From contig DATCTN010000016.1 of assembly GCA_036567965.1 (NCBI GenBank), positions 114,153-178,152 on the forward strand: a DNA stretch of 64,000 bases, in the 5' to 3' direction. Of the stretch, positions 17,795 through 28,277 are shown piece after piece. The notes below the pieces were generated by a model that made no database searches, was not told the DNA's origin, and worked only from the letters and a program-made list of their open reading frames with translations. Every line of letters begins with the position of its first letter. Position 1 is the first letter of the stretch. The DNA is from Candidatus Kryptoniota bacterium. Its GTDB lineage: Bacteria; Bacteroidota; Ignavibacteria; Kryptoniales; JAKASW01. Position numbers and translations under genes: made by a program.

Positions 17795-19849
17795 ATGAAC
17801 AAAATCCTCTTTTCGATTGCTTATATTGCGCTAGGCATCAATATGGCATCAGGTTTCAACCGAATTCAATTACCTCTCAATGACGGCTGGAAGTTCACGA
17901 AAGGCGATATCGCAGGCGCGTCAGGAATCGAATTCGCGGACTCGGGCTGGGAGAGCGTGTGTCTTCCACACACCTGGAATAACATGGACGGCCAGGATGG
18001 CGGGACTTACTATCGGGGTCCTGCCTGGTACAGGAACAAATTCAACGTGTCGAAAGACCTGTCGGCGAAAAGGATCTTTATAAGATTCGGTGCGGCTTTC
18101 ATGATCGCGGACGTTTTCATCAATGGAAAATTTGTCGGCCGCCATGAGGGCGGGTTCGCGGCTTTTGTTTTTGATGTAACTCAATTCTTGAATTTCGGAA
18201 ATCAGAATGTAATTGCCGTGAAGGTCGACAATACCGCGCCTGACACGTCCCCCGAATTCAGATTGGCTCCGCTCGATGCCGACTTTACGATGTGCGGCGG
18301 ATTGTACAGGCAGGTCGAGCTGATCGTCACCGAAAACATCCACATCTTTCTTCTCGATTATGGCTCGCCTGGAGTTTACATCACTCAGGAGAAAGTCAGC
18401 GACGACGAAGCAGAAGTATCGGTGCGGACGATATTGAAGAACGATTCGAGGAAATCACGAAGCGTATCGGTGAGAACGCTGATATACGACCTCAAGAATG
18501 ATGTTGTTGAGGACGCAAGCGCAAACGCGGAGATACCCGGCGGCAGCGCCGCAGCAACAGTACAGAAATTCACAATCGATAATCCTCACCTGTGGAATGG
18601 ACGGATCGATCCGTACGTCTACAGAGTGGTTGTGTCGGTCCAACGCGGGAAGGAAATTCTGGACCAAACCGAACAACCGCTCGGTCTGCGATACTATAAA
18701 GTGGATCCGGAAAAAGGATTCTTTCTGAACGGGAGGCAGTATGATCTCCACGGATTCTGCTTGCATGAAGACAAAGAAAATGAAGGACGGGCAATTACGA
18801 ACGCCGACAGGAAACAGGAAATGGATTATATGCTCGACATCGGAGCAACCGTGGTAAGGATGTCTCACTATCAGCATGGATCCGAGATGTACCGCCTCTG
18901 TGACAAGTATGGGATTGTAGTGTGGACAGAAATTCCTCTCATCAATCACATCGACAGCTCGAAAGCTTTCGCGGACAACTGCGAGCAGCAGCTTATCGAG
19001 TTGATCCGTCAAAACTATAATCATCCATCCATTTTCTTCTGGGGAATCTTCAACGAGATCCTCAACGTGAAAGGTCCCGATCCGACAGCGTTAGTGAAAT
19101 CGCTCAACGAACTCGCAAAGAAGGAAGACCCGACGCGTCCCTCCACATCGGCAGCTAACATGAACGATTTTCCGTCCGCTTTCGTGACTGACGTCCTGGG
19201 CCTCAATAAATATTTCGGCTGGTACGACGGAAAGGTTCAGGACCTCGGTCCGTACCTTGACGACTGGCATAAGAAACATCCCGACAGAGCCATTGGTATT
19301 AGTGAATACGGCGCGGGCGGAAGCATTTTCCAGCACGAAGAAAATCCTCAACAGCCTCGCACGGACGGGCCGTGGCACCCCGAAGAATATCAAACCTACT
19401 TCCATGAAGTGAGCTGGAAAGCGATAGAAGAAAGGCCCTACATCTGGTTCTCAACCGTATGGAATGGATTTGAGTTCTCATCTGATTTCCGAACAGAGGG
19501 GTTTCGCGCTGGAATAAATGATAAGGGACTTGTCACGCAGGACCATTCGACAAAGAAAGATTCGTACTACTGGTACAAAGTGAACTGGAACCCGGCACCG
19601 CTGGTTCATATTACAGGCAAGAGATTCACCGTGAGGGACACATCTATCATAAATGTAAAAGTCTATTCGAATGCTGATGCGGTCGAGTTGTTTTTGAACG
19701 GGGCTTCGCTCGGTAAGGCAAGGAGCACCGATCACAGGTTCATATGGAACGATGTGAAGTTGAATTCCGGATCGAACGACGTGAAAGCCGTAGCGATTCT
19801 CGGAGGTGTTGAGTATTCTGATGAATGCTGGTGGAGATTCGACAAATAA
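17795..19849 (+). CDS. GH2 beta-galactosidase/beta-mannosidase-family glycosidase, secreted
   Basis: I place the start at ATG 17795, where GGAAGG precedes it and a signal peptide (M-N-K-I-L-F-S-I) follows. An upstream GTG at 17735 would add 20 residues and spoil the leader. The 684-residue protein has a sugar-binding jelly roll (about 20-185), an Ig-like domain, a TIM barrel with acid/base E421 (W-G-I-F-N-E) and nucleophile E504 (I-S-E-Y-G), and a C-terminal DUF4982-like Ig domain. GH2 enzymes of this architecture are mostly beta-galactosidases. Release of beta-galactose from xyloglucan or galactan side chains, or of beta-mannose, would fit the locus. Confidence 0.85.
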   Translation: MNKILFSIAYIALGINMASGFNRIQLPLNDGWKFTKGDIAGASGIEFADSGWESVCLPHTWNNMDGQDGGTYYRGPAWYRNKFNVSKDLSAKRIFIRFGAAFMIADVFINGKFVGRHEGGFAAFVFDVTQFLNFGNQNVIAVKVDNTAPDTSPEFRLAPLDADFTMCGGLYRQVELIVTENIHIFLLDYGSPGVYITQEKVSDDEAEVSVRTILKNDSRKSRSVSVRTLIYDLKNDVVEDASANAEIPGGSAAATVQKFTIDNPHLWNGRIDPYVYRVVVSVQRGKEILDQTEQPLGLRYYKVDPEKGFFLNGRQYDLHGFCLHEDKENEGRAITNADRKQEMDYMLDIGATVVRMSHYQHGSEMYRLCDKYGIVVWTEIPLINHIDSSKAFADNCEQQLIELIRQNYNHPSIFFWGIFNEILNVKGPDPTALVKSLNELAKKEDPTRPSTSAANMNDFPSAFVTDVLGLNKYFGWYDGKVQDLGPYLDDWHKKHPDRAIGISEYGAGGSIFQHEENPQQPRTDGPWHPEEYQTYFHEVSWKAIEERPYIWFSTVWNGFEFSSDFRTEGFRAGINDKGLVTQDHSTKKDSYYWYKVNWNPAPLVHITGKRFTVRDTSIINVKVYSNADAVELFLNGASLGKARSTDHRFIWNDVKLNSGSNDVKAVAILGGVEYSDECWWRFDK

Positions 19850-19887
19850 GTGATCGTCGACCCCGGCTTAATTGAAGGAGAATCCTG

Positions 19888-21882
19888 ATGAGGCGATTTA
19901 TTACTATTTTTATTTTAGTCTGCTTCAATTCGTTGCTGACCGCTCAGGTGAAAGAGACGGCAGTGGTTGTCGATGCATCTCATCTTCAGTACAAGATCAA
20001 CAGGAACATCTACGGCCAATTCAGCGAGCACCTCGGACACTGTATCTACGGCGGTATATGGGTCGGCGACACATCCTCGATTCCCAATATCGATGGGATA
20101 AGAAAGGACATCGTGGACGCCCTGAGGGAAATCAAGGTCCCTGTCCTGCGTTGGCCCGGAGGATGCTTTGCCGACGAATATCACTGGATGGACGGAGTCG
20201 GTCCTCGGAATCTTCGTCCGAAGATGATCAACACAAACTGGGGCGGCGTCACCGAAGACAATAGTTTCGGCACACACGAATTCCTGGAGTTCTGCAAACT
20301 GGTCGGCTGCGAGCCGTACTTCACGGGAAATGTCGGGAGCGGAAGCGTTCGCGAGCTGTCGCAGTGGGTTGAGTACGTGAACTCCGACAACGTCAGTCCC
20401 ATGACTGAGCTCCGGGCAAAGAACGGCCGTGACAAATCATGCGGAGTGAAATACTGGGGGATAGGCAACGAGGCCTGGGGATGCGGCGGGAATATGACGC
20501 CTGAATATTACTCGAATCTCGTCAGGAGAATCTCCACATTCATGCACGACTACGGCAAGAACAAGATATTCAAAATCGCGTGCGGACCTTCCGACGACGA
20601 CTATAACTGGACCGATGTCGTGATGAAGAATGCGGGCGGCTATATCGACGGCTTGTCGTTTCATCATTATTCATTCGCGAACTCGAAGATCGCGACGGAT
20701 TTCGATGAGCGTGGTTGGTTCGATATAATGAAGAAGTCTCTCTCGATCGATGAGATGATTAAGAAGCACTCCGCGATAATGGATATTTACGATCCTGGAA
20801 AGCGGGTTGCGCTCGATGTCGACGAATGGGGAACATGGTACAAAGTGGAGCCGGGGACGAACCCGGCATTCCTGTTCCAGCAGAATACATTGAGAGACGC
20901 AGTTGCCGCTGCCAGCACTCTCAATATCCTTAATAACCACAGCGATCGAGTCCGTATGGCAAACATTGCACAAATGGTGAATGTCCTCCAATCGATGCTC
21001 CTTACAAACGGGGACAAGATGGTACGGACACCGACTTATTATGTCTTCGACATGTATAAAGTTCACCAGGACGCGATGTGGATACCGACCGATGTGAAAT
21101 CGACCGAATACACGCTTGACGGTCAAAAACTTCCCGCGGTGAATTGTTCGGCTTCCCTTGACAAAGACGGTAAGATGCATATCTCTTTGTGCAATATTAA
21201 TCCTGATGCCGAAGAACATGTCGAGGTGAATCTTTCGAAATTTACGGCTGACAGGATCACAGGTCAGATTCTCACTGCCGGCAAAATGAACGTCGACAAC
21301 ACTTTCGATAATCCAAGCGCTCTTGTCCCTGAGAATTTTTCCAGATTCAAGATTAACGGCAGTCGTGTCGAAGTGAGCCTCCCCCCGATGTCCGTGGTCG
21401 TACTCGAATTGACAGGCACGTTGGCAGTCGAGCCGCCGATACAGCTAAAGAATCCGCTGCCGGGGTTGAACTACAAATACTATGAAGGGACCTGGACGAT
21501 ATTGCCAAACTTCTCTCGGCTTTCTCCCAGGAAGGAAGGTGTGACGAACGATTTCACATTAATACCAAATACTCGCGATGAAAACTTCGGAATTCAATAT
21601 GACGGTTATATAAAGATCCCTTCCGATGGCATGTACACTTTTTATTTGAATTCAGACGACGGGTCTGCGTTGTATATCGATAACATGACAATCGTAACTA
21701 ACGACGGACGCCACGCACCGAAGGAGGAATCCGGAAGCGATGTACTCAGAGCGGGCTATCACAAGATCACGGTTACATTCTTCCAGGCATCGGGCGGAAT
21801 GGAGCTCGCCGCAAGTATCGAGGGACCAGGGCTGCAGAAGTCGGCGATTCCTTCCGACATGCTTTTCAGAGAAGGCAAATAG
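19888..21882 (+). CDS. GH51 alpha-L-arabinofuranosidase with C-terminal PA14 domain
   Basis: The 664-residue secreted protein starts at ATG 19888 (GAAGGAG upstream, signal peptide 1-19 ending at T-A-Q). The GH51 catalytic barrel has Y-G-Q-F-S-E-H-L-G near residue 45, acid/base E195 in G-N-E-A-W-G, and nucleophile E313 in D-V-D-E-W-G. A beta-sandwich follows, then a PA14-like domain (about 525-655) with the typical Y-D-G-Y-I and [10 protein letters not shown] pattern, which may bind sugar. The enzyme releases arabinofuranose from arabinan, arabinoxylan or xyloglucan. The araBDA genes downstream in the window could use the product. Confidence 0.9.
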   Translation: MRRFITIFILVCFNSLLTAQVKETAVVVDASHLQYKINRNIYGQFSEHLGHCIYGGIWVGDTSSIPNIDGIRKDIVDALREIKVPVLRWPGGCFADEYHWMDGVGPRNLRPKMINTNWGGVTEDNSFGTHEFLEFCKLVGCEPYFTGNVGSGSVRELSQWVEYVNSDNVSPMTELRAKNGRDKSCGVKYWGIGNEAWGCGGNMTPEYYSNLVRRISTFMHDYGKNKIFKIACGPSDDDYNWTDVVMKNAGGYIDGLSFHHYSFANSKIATDFDERGWFDIMKKSLSIDEMIKKHSAIMDIYDPGKRVALDVDEWGTWYKVEPGTNPAFLFQQNTLRDAVAAASTLNILNNHSDRVRMANIAQMVNVLQSMLLTNGDKMVRTPTYYVFDMYKVHQDAMWIPTDVKSTEYTLDGQKLPAVNCSASLDKDGKMHISLCNINPDAEEHVEVNLSKFTADRITGQILTAGKMNVDNTFDNPSALVPENFSRFKINGSRVEVSLPPMSVVVLELTGTLAVEPPIQLKNPLPGLNYKYYEGTWTILPNFSRLSPRKEGVTNDFTLIPNTRDENFGIQYDGYIKIPSDGMYTFYLNSDDGSALYIDNMTIVTNDGRHAPKEESGSDVLRAGYHKITVTFFQASGGMELAASIEGPGLQKSAIPSDMLFREGK

Positions 21883-21948
21883 ACCGGACCGTTGTCGTCG
21901 GACGTCGTCCAGTTCCCGGTTGCTTCAAAAACCAAAACAGGTGGAGTG

Positions 21949-22785
21949 GTGAGAGACCCGAAAAGTTTGTCCTCATTTATTTTTCTCGTTGCGTGGATGA
22001 GCCTGTGTTCCTGTGAAAGATGCGAGATCGACTCGCCCGACTCCCGCGAAACCGCGAAATTCCCGACTGAAAAGATCATAGACACGACATTCATCTCCGC
22101 CTTTGTCAAGGACAGCATAAAGATCGACATCAGCCTGCCGAAAGGTTATAATGAAGAAGAAAAGTCGTATCCGGTAATCTACATGACGGATGGCTACTGG
22201 CGCAGGGCAGATCATGACACGATTCACCTGATGAGTGACCGCCACGAAATACCAGATGTGATAGTTGTCGGAGTCGGGTATCCTGATGACTACAACTTTG
22301 ATAGCACGAGGGTCCGCGACCTTATAAAAAACTCCGGATCCCTCTTCGAATGCATAAAATCCGAAGTGCTTCCGTATGTTGAAGGCAAATTTCGAGCGGA
22401 CACCGCGAACCGAACACTCCGGGGTGCATCCTACGGCGGCTACTTCCTTGTTTATGCATTCACCGAGCATGTCAGGCAGGGAAGACTGTTTAAGAATTAT
22501 ATCGGAGCGAGTGCTGCACTTGTGCCGCCGTACCAGCATGTGGACCTGCTCGAGAATGAACGTGCACTCTGGGAGTCCACGAAAAGTCTCCCCGTGAATC
22601 TCTATCTCACCGTGGGAGGAAACGAGACGACATTTTTCCGGGACTCTTATACCTCGCTAGTCAACGCAATAGAGTCGCATCATTACTCAGGCCTGCGGTT
22701 CGAGCACGAGATAATTCCCGGCACGGATCATTACACTGTCTGGCGACCGACTCTTCTCAAAGGTCTGCGGACATTTCTAAACTGA
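21949..22785 (+). CDS. Esterase D-like alpha/beta-hydrolase, putative lipoprotein
   Basis: I prefer GTG 21949: AGGTGG lies 5-10 bases upstream and the product then begins with a lipoprotein-like leader ending in L-C-S-C. GTG 21946 is nearly equivalent; a TTG at 21892 would put 19 polar residues before the leader. The 278-residue product is a COG2819/putative-esterase-type alpha/beta-hydrolase. It has P-V-I-Y-M-T-D-G, V-V-G-V-G-Y-P, nucleophile S161 in G-A-S-Y-G-G and a late G-T-D-H-Y for the histidine. Relatives include feruloyl and acetyl esterases and siderophore esterases. Between GH51 and GH127 genes, an ester-removing role on arabinose-rich polymers is likely but inferred. Confidence 0.75.
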   Translation: MRDPKSLSSFIFLVAWMSLCSCERCEIDSPDSRETAKFPTEKIIDTTFISAFVKDSIKIDISLPKGYNEEEKSYPVIYMTDGYWRRADHDTIHLMSDRHEIPDVIVVGVGYPDDYNFDSTRVRDLIKNSGSLFECIKSEVLPYVEGKFRADTANRTLRGASYGGYFLVYAFTEHVRQGRLFKNYIGASAALVPPYQHVDLLENERALWESTKSLPVNLYLTVGGNETTFFRDSYTSLVNAIESHHYSGLRFEHEIIPGTDHYTVWRPTLLKGLRTFLN

Positions 22786-22995
22786 CACGACCCGCGGAAA
22801 ATGTTCCTCACGTAGGTGCTCGGTGGCAACCTGAGCTCAACGCCGGACCACGAATTTTGAAGGAGCTCTTCAGGACATTTTCTGGACAGATAACGTCAAA
22901 TCTCGATCTTAACATTTCATCAAGACACAAGTTTTGAAATATTTTTTTGGGTAAATTGTCGGGCCATCCAATAGATCCGAAAGGAGCCGGTAATC

Positions 22996-25398
22996 ATGCG
23001 GACTTTGATCGCGAATTCAAATAAGTCGTCTTCGACTGTCTTTCGCCGGGTTCTTCTTAACTTCACGATACTTTCTACTCTCCTCATTTCTCTGCCGGGG
23101 TTTGCCGGAATTTTACCGGGGAGGTCCACAGATCTCGTACCGAACAAAATCGGCCTCGTCGTTCGTCCTTTCGATCTGAAGGATGTGCGGCTGCTGGACG
23201 GGCCATTCAAGCACGCGATGGAGATGGACGAGAGCTATCTACTGGAGCTAAGACCGGACAGGCTGCTTAGCTGGTACAGAAGAGAAGCCGGGCTTCCCCA
23301 GAAGGACAGCGTCTACGGCGGCTGGGAGTCGATGGGAATCGCGGGCCATTCGCTCGGGCACTACCTCTCCGCGTGCTCCATGATGTACGCCTCTACCGGA
23401 AATGACAGCTTGAAGGAGCGGGTGGACTATATTGTCGACCAACTCGCCATTTGCCAGGACGCTAACGGCAACGGGTATGTTGCGGCGATCCCGGGTGGGA
23501 AAAAAGTCTTCGAGGAACTTATTGAAGGCAAAATTGAAACGAAGCCATTCGAGTTGAACGGTGTCTGGGTACCATGGTACACGATACACAAAGAACTTGC
23601 CGGGCTCCTCGATGCGAACCGTTATTGCTCAAACTCGAACGCGTTATCGGTAGCGACAAAGCTGGCGGACTGGGCATACGAAACCACGAAGAACCTTACC
23701 GACGAGCAGTTCCAAAGAATGCTTGCCTGTGAACAGGGAGGCATGAACGAAGCGCTCGGTGAGCTTTACGCGAGAACAGGGAACGAAAAATATCTGAAAC
23801 TTGCAGAGCGATTTCATATGAACGCCGTTCTTGTCCCGCTCGAGCACCGGAAAGATGTGCTTGCCGGCATTCACGCGAACACCCAGATTCCAAAGCTCAT
23901 CGGGCTCGCCCGCCTGTACGAGCTCACCGGCGACACCACGTATGAGACCGGCGCAAAGTTTTTCTGGAACACAGTCGTCAAGCATCATAGTTATGTCATC
24001 GGCGGGAACAGCATGAATGAATCCTTCAGCCCGCCCGATGAACTGAACAATCTCCTGGAGGATAATACCTGCGAAACATGCAACACATACAACATGTTAA
24101 AGCTGACTCAACATCTTTTTGAGTGGGAGCCTTCAGCGGCCTACGCCGACTATTACGAGAGGGCTCTCTACAACCACATCCTCGCCTCTCAGAACCCGAA
24201 GACGGGAATGATGTGTTACTACGTCTCTCTGAAACAGGGCACGGAAAAGGAATTCTCGACTCCTTTCAACAGCTTCTGGTGTTGTGTCGGTACCGGGATG
24301 GAAAATCATTCGAAGTATGGGATCGGAATTTATTATCACGATGCGAACAGTATCTGGGTCAATCTCTATATACCATCCGCGCTTACGTGGGAGGAAAAAG
24401 GGATCAAGCTGACACAAGAGACAGAGTTTCCTGACAGCGACGAAATACATTTTACCGTCAACTGCGCTAAACCAATTAAGTTGTCGCTGAGATTCCGTTA
24501 TCCATCCTGGGCGGTGAATGGAATGTTTCTGCGTGTTAACGGAACCGGGATACCCGTGACCGGTAAACCGGGAAGTTACCCGGAGGTTGACCGGACATGG
24601 AAGGACGGCGACAGGATCGAATTGAGAATACCGATGTCGCTTCGCACCGAGAGCATGCCGGACAATCCGGACCGGGTCGCAATTTGCTACGGACCTATCG
24701 TACTCGCGGGCGACCTCGGCGAGTTGAACGATCCGACGTCGAAGCAGTTTAATTTTGTGCCGGCGCTTCTGACGAGTGGACATCCCGTTAATGATTGGGT
24801 GGAGCCGGTCGCGGGGAAACCCCTTACTTTTCGAACAGTCAAGGTAGGAATGCCTCATGACGTGACACTCGAGCCGTTCTATGAATATTATGATAGAATG
24901 TATTCGGTTTATTGGGACATTCTGACGGGGGAGCAATGGAATCAACGATTGCTCGATCAAAAAGCCGACCTGGATCGCCAAGCGGCCATCGAAAAAGTTA
25001 CGATTGATTTCGTCCAGCCCGGTGACGATAAGTCCGAACAGACTCATGACATGAAGGGTGAAAACACTTCTTCGGGAGAAGCTTTCAATCGGAACTGGCG
25101 GCACGCTTACGATGGAGGGTGGTTTTCATTTGCGATGAAGATCGAAAGGGGCGGCCCTGACACACTCGTCTGCACATACTGGGGCGGTGACAGCGGGGAT
25201 CGGACGTTCGATATTCTTCTGAACGGCAGGAAGATCGCAACACAAACTCTTCAGAACAATTCCCCCGGGAAATTCTTCGACGTTCGCTATCCGGTGCCGG
25301 TAGACATCGCGAATGGTACAGATAATGTGTCAATCAAATTTGTATCTCGTCCCGACAGTACTGCCGGGGGAGTATTCGGAATCAGAATAATCAAATAG
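22996..25398 (+). CDS. GH127-family (DUF1680) beta-L-arabinofuranosidase, secreted
   Basis: This is an 800-residue protein with a signal sequence (about residues 10-38) and AAAGGAG eight bases before ATG 22996. The (alpha/alpha)6 barrel carries the metal-site motifs of the family: E360-T-C362 and the W-C-C pair C429-C430, equivalent to the Glu/Cys ligands and Cys nucleophile of HypBA1. A C-terminal beta-sandwich region of about 150 residues (DUF4986/DUF6805-like) follows the barrel domains. Members of GH127/GH146 release beta-L-arabinofuranose from arabinan or from hydroxyproline-linked arabinosides. Four bases separate its stop from the GH27 start, so they are cotranscribed. Confidence 0.9.
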   Translation: MRTLIANSNKSSSTVFRRVLLNFTILSTLLISLPGFAGILPGRSTDLVPNKIGLVVRPFDLKDVRLLDGPFKHAMEMDESYLLELRPDRLLSWYRREAGLPQKDSVYGGWESMGIAGHSLGHYLSACSMMYASTGNDSLKERVDYIVDQLAICQDANGNGYVAAIPGGKKVFEELIEGKIETKPFELNGVWVPWYTIHKELAGLLDANRYCSNSNALSVATKLADWAYETTKNLTDEQFQRMLACEQGGMNEALGELYARTGNEKYLKLAERFHMNAVLVPLEHRKDVLAGIHANTQIPKLIGLARLYELTGDTTYETGAKFFWNTVVKHHSYVIGGNSMNESFSPPDELNNLLEDNTCETCNTYNMLKLTQHLFEWEPSAAYADYYERALYNHILASQNPKTGMMCYYVSLKQGTEKEFSTPFNSFWCCVGTGMENHSKYGIGIYYHDANSIWVNLYIPSALTWEEKGIKLTQETEFPDSDEIHFTVNCAKPIKLSLRFRYPSWAVNGMFLRVNGTGIPVTGKPGSYPEVDRTWKDGDRIELRIPMSLRTESMPDNPDRVAICYGPIVLAGDLGELNDPTSKQFNFVPALLTSGHPVNDWVEPVAGKPLTFRTVKVGMPHDVTLEPFYEYYDRMYSVYWDILTGEQWNQRLLDQKADLDRQAAIEKVTIDFVQPGDDKSEQTHDMKGENTSSGEAFNRNWRHAYDGGWFSFAMKIERGGPDTLVCTYWGGDSGDRTFDILLNGRKIATQTLQNNSPGKFFDVRYPVPVDIANGTDNVSIKFVSRPDSTAGGVFGIRIIK

Positions 25399-25402
25399 AG
25401 GG

Positions 25403-26680
25403 ATGAAGATGAAAAAAGTTATTTCCATGTTTTGGCTCATGATGAGCTTGGGCTTTGTTGTTGTCTCAAGTCCAATCGTATCTAGTTCCGATGTGTTCGC
25501 GCAGGGCACGGGAGAGAAGGATCCGCTTAAGGGACTCGCGTTGACTCCTCCCATGGGATGGAACAGCTGGAATAAGTTCGGCTGCAATGTAAACGAGCAA
25601 ATGATACGCGACATGGCAGACGCGATGGTCACTTCCGGCATGAAAGACGCGGGATACATTTATATTAACATCGACGACTGCTGGCACGGACAAAGAGACA
25701 GTCTCGGGTTCATCCATCCTGATTCGGCCCGATTTCCTCACGGCATGAAGGCGCTCGCGGATTATGTCCACTCGAAAGGTTTGAAGCTGGGGATTTACTC
25801 GGATGCCGGTTGGCAAACTTGCGCGGGCAGAGCCGGGAGCAGAGGCTACGAATTTCAGGATGCACTCACGTACGCTAAGTGGGGAGTCGACTATTTGAAG
25901 TACGACTGGTGTAACACGGAAGGGCTGAACCAGCTCGGCGCGTACATGACGATGCATGAAGCACTCAGGAAAGCGGGAAGGCCGATAGTTTTCAGTATCT
26001 GCGAATGGGGTACGAGCAAGCCCTGGGAATGGGCCAAGGGAATTGGAAACCTCTGGCGCACGACCGGAGACATCTCGGCAAACTTTGCGCACAACATCGA
26101 CCATGGGACATGGATACAGCTGAGTGTCGTTTCAATCATCGATCAACAGGACAGCATTCGCAAATACGCGGGCCCGGGACACTGGAATGATCCCGACATG
26201 CTTGAGGTTGGGAATGGAATGACTGTCAGCGAGGATCGTGCGCATTTCTCCATGTGGTGCATGCTTGCGGCACCACTCATTGCCGGAAACGATCTGACGA
26301 ATATGACGCCGGACACAAAAAGGATATTAATGAATAGAGACGTGATTGCAGTCGATCAGGATTCTCTCGGGATTGAAGGCTTTAAGTATTCCTCGAGCGA
26401 CAGCGTCGATCTTTGGTTCAAACCGCTTGAGCACGGCGACTGGGCGATGTGTTTCTTGAACAAAGGAGACGGTCCAAGGAATGTCTCATTCGATTGGAAA
26501 AAAGAAAATGTGACCGACAATCTTTCGGGAAGAGATGCTTCTTTCGGGAAAGTTGATTATAAGGTCAAAGACCTCTGGACCGGCAACGCGAACAGGACGA
26601 CGGCAAAGGTGCTCAACGCGGAGGTACGTGGTCACGATGTCTTAATGCTAAGACTTATCAGGACTGGCGAGTCGCACTGA
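25403..26680 (+). CDS. GH27 alpha-galactosidase, secreted
   Basis: The 425-residue protein has a signal peptide (about 1-34) and a GH27 barrel that opens with T-P-P-M-G-W-N-S-W-N. The nucleophile is D168 in K-Y-D-W and the acid/base D223 in T-T-G-D-I. The conserved G-P-G-H-W-N-D-P-D-M-L block follows at about 258-268. The C-terminal beta-domain (about 335-425) ends in G-H-D-V-L-M-L-R-L. ATG 25409 is an alternative start. The enzyme removes alpha-galactose from galactomannan or other galactosides, or beta-L-arabinopyranose in some members. A decayed second GH27 C-terminus exists at 49612. Confidence 0.9.
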   Translation: MKMKKVISMFWLMMSLGFVVVSSPIVSSSDVFAQGTGEKDPLKGLALTPPMGWNSWNKFGCNVNEQMIRDMADAMVTSGMKDAGYIYINIDDCWHGQRDSLGFIHPDSARFPHGMKALADYVHSKGLKLGIYSDAGWQTCAGRAGSRGYEFQDALTYAKWGVDYLKYDWCNTEGLNQLGAYMTMHEALRKAGRPIVFSICEWGTSKPWEWAKGIGNLWRTTGDISANFAHNIDHGTWIQLSVVSIIDQQDSIRKYAGPGHWNDPDMLEVGNGMTVSEDRAHFSMWCMLAAPLIAGNDLTNMTPDTKRILMNRDVIAVDQDSLGIEGFKYSSSDSVDLWFKPLEHGDWAMCFLNKGDGPRNVSFDWKKENVTDNLSGRDASFGKVDYKVKDLWTGNANRTTAKVLNAEVRGHDVLMLRLIRTGESH

Positions 26681-26696
26681 CTCCCGGTGGCTTCAG

Positions 26697-26729
26697 CCGG
26701 GTATCAGCCGTGATTCAGCCGATACCCGG
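26697..26729. terminator. Inverted repeat after GH27 gene
   Basis: A perfect 9-base inverted repeat (CCGGGTATC / GATACCCGG, 15-base loop) begins 17 bases after the GH27 stop. No T-run follows on the plus strand, so it may be a Rho-dependent end, an mRNA-stabilising hairpin, or an operator for the GH28 gene. Confidence 0.4.
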
Positions 26730-26807
26730 TGGGTTGCGCTTCATTTCTATTGGCCTCATGTTCAGGGTGCCCCGGATTAATCGCCTACTTTTAAAGGACC
26801 TCTCGAA

Positions 26808-28277
26808 ATGCAAACATTGAAAACGGCATTCTTTTTTGTTCTTGCGTCGTGGGGTGCCTCTGTGTCCGCTCGGGTGTACAACATTAGGGATTTCGGGGCC
26901 GTCGCAGACGGGAAGACCGTAAACACTGTGGCGATACAAAGGGCGAATGACAACTGCAGAAATTCCGGCGGCGGAGTGGTGCTGATTCCTGCGGGAACAT
27001 TTGTATCTGGTCCGATACAACTGTTCAGCAATATCGAGCTGCTCATCGAGACCGGGGCGACGCTGAAAGGAAGCGGCAACGTTTCGGATTATTTTATCGC
27101 GGGGAAAAAACTCGGGCTCATCTATACTGAGAACTCGACAAATGTTTCCATCACCGGCGGAGGAAACATCGATGGGAACGGAGACGCATTCATGGAGCTC
27201 GATCGGTCTAAGGTGTTCGATACCGCGGCTACGAAATACACACGTCAGGGCATTCACTTCCGAGAAGTTCTTAGTGGACCGGGGGACGGCCCGCTCGTGC
27301 CGAAGGATGGTCCGTTTCAGATGATAATCTTTTCGAACTGTAAGGAAGTAACCGTGCGCGAGGTGCTAATATCGAACTCTCCTTTCTGGACGCTTCATCT
27401 CGCAGACTGCGACGGAGCAATCATCACAGGTGTGAGAATATGGAACAACTTGATGATCCCCAATAATGACGGTTTGGATCTCACCTCTTGCAGTAACGTT
27501 CAAGTTTCCGACTGCGACATACGAACCGGCGACGACGCGATCGCAATAACAGGTTATGCGTACAATTTTGATTTGCCCGGCTACAAGAATATCACGCACA
27601 GTTCAGAAAACATTACCGTTACAAATTGTTACTTCGTTTCGAGATCAAGCGCGATACGAGTAGGCGGATGGGATCAGAACGACATGCTCAATTACACGTT
27701 CAGCAATATCATTATTTCAAATTCGAATCGCGGCATCGACCTCTGCGTTAGAGATCAAGGGTCGATCCGGAACATGATCTTCTCCAATATCATTATACAC
27801 ACCAGGTTGTTTACAGGTGACTGGGGGGGTAACGGTGAGCCGATTCATATCTCAGCGATCAGGGGAAAAGAAAATGTGAAGCTTGGAAAAATTGGAAACA
27901 TCAGATTCAATGATGTCATTTGTAACGGCGAATCCGGGGTTCTCATGTATGGAACAGATGAAAGCGGGATCGAAGACGTCACGTTCCACAACTGTTCCAT
28001 CCATATAAATGATAGCGAGCTGAACAGTACTTGCGGTGGTAACTTTGATCTTCGGCCGGTAATAGACCACAGGTCTTCTATCTTCGCACATGATGTTCCG
28101 GCATTTTACGCGTGCGATGTGGGAAACATCAAATTGTACGACGTTAACATCAGCTGGGGGGACGTAAAGGAACTTTACTTTACAAACGCGGTCGACATCA
28201 CACATTTTGACAGTGTGCCTCTCGACGGATGCACTCTAGATCGAGCTCCTCACAGCGCTAAGTCAGCTGTCATATAA
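26808..28277 (+). CDS. GH28-like polygalacturonase-family beta-helix enzyme, secreted
   Basis: The 489-residue protein has a short signal peptide (1-20), AAAGGA before ATG 26808, and the pectate-lyase-like start Y-N-I-R-D-F-G-A-V-A-D-G-K. Parallel beta-helix repeats run through the body. Of the GH28 catalytic motifs, N-N-D-G-L-D (usual N-T-D) and T-G-D-D-A-I are present. The usual G-H-G is replaced by S-A-I-R-V-G-G and the R-I-K region by R-G-I-D-L. The acidic residues needed for hydrolysis are therefore kept but the substrate-binding motifs differ, suggesting a divergent specificity such as rhamnogalacturonan or xylogalacturonan. Family is sure; specificity is not. Confidence 0.8.
   Translation: MQTLKTAFFFVLASWGASVSARVYNIRDFGAVADGKTVNTVAIQRANDNCRNSGGGVVLIPAGTFVSGPIQLFSNIELLIETGATLKGSGNVSDYFIAGKKLGLIYTENSTNVSITGGGNIDGNGDAFMELDRSKVFDTAATKYTRQGIHFREVLSGPGDGPLVPKDGPFQMIIFSNCKEVTVREVLISNSPFWTLHLADCDGAIITGVRIWNNLMIPNNDGLDLTSCSNVQVSDCDIRTGDDAIAITGYAYNFDLPGYKNITHSSENITVTNCYFVSRSSAIRVGGWDQNDMLNYTFSNIIISNSNRGIDLCVRDQGSIRNMIFSNIIIHTRLFTGDWGGNGEPIHISAIRGKENVKLGKIGNIRFNDVICNGESGVLMYGTDESGIEDVTFHNCSIHINDSELNSTCGGNFDLRPVIDHRSSIFAHDVPAFYACDVGNIKLYDVNISWGDVKELYFTNAVDITHFDSVPLDGCTLDRAPHSAKSAVI

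Noticed and set aside
24133..25104. A 323-codon open frame on the minus strand
   Set aside because: It is antisense to the GH127 gene, which has complete catalytic motifs on the plus strand.
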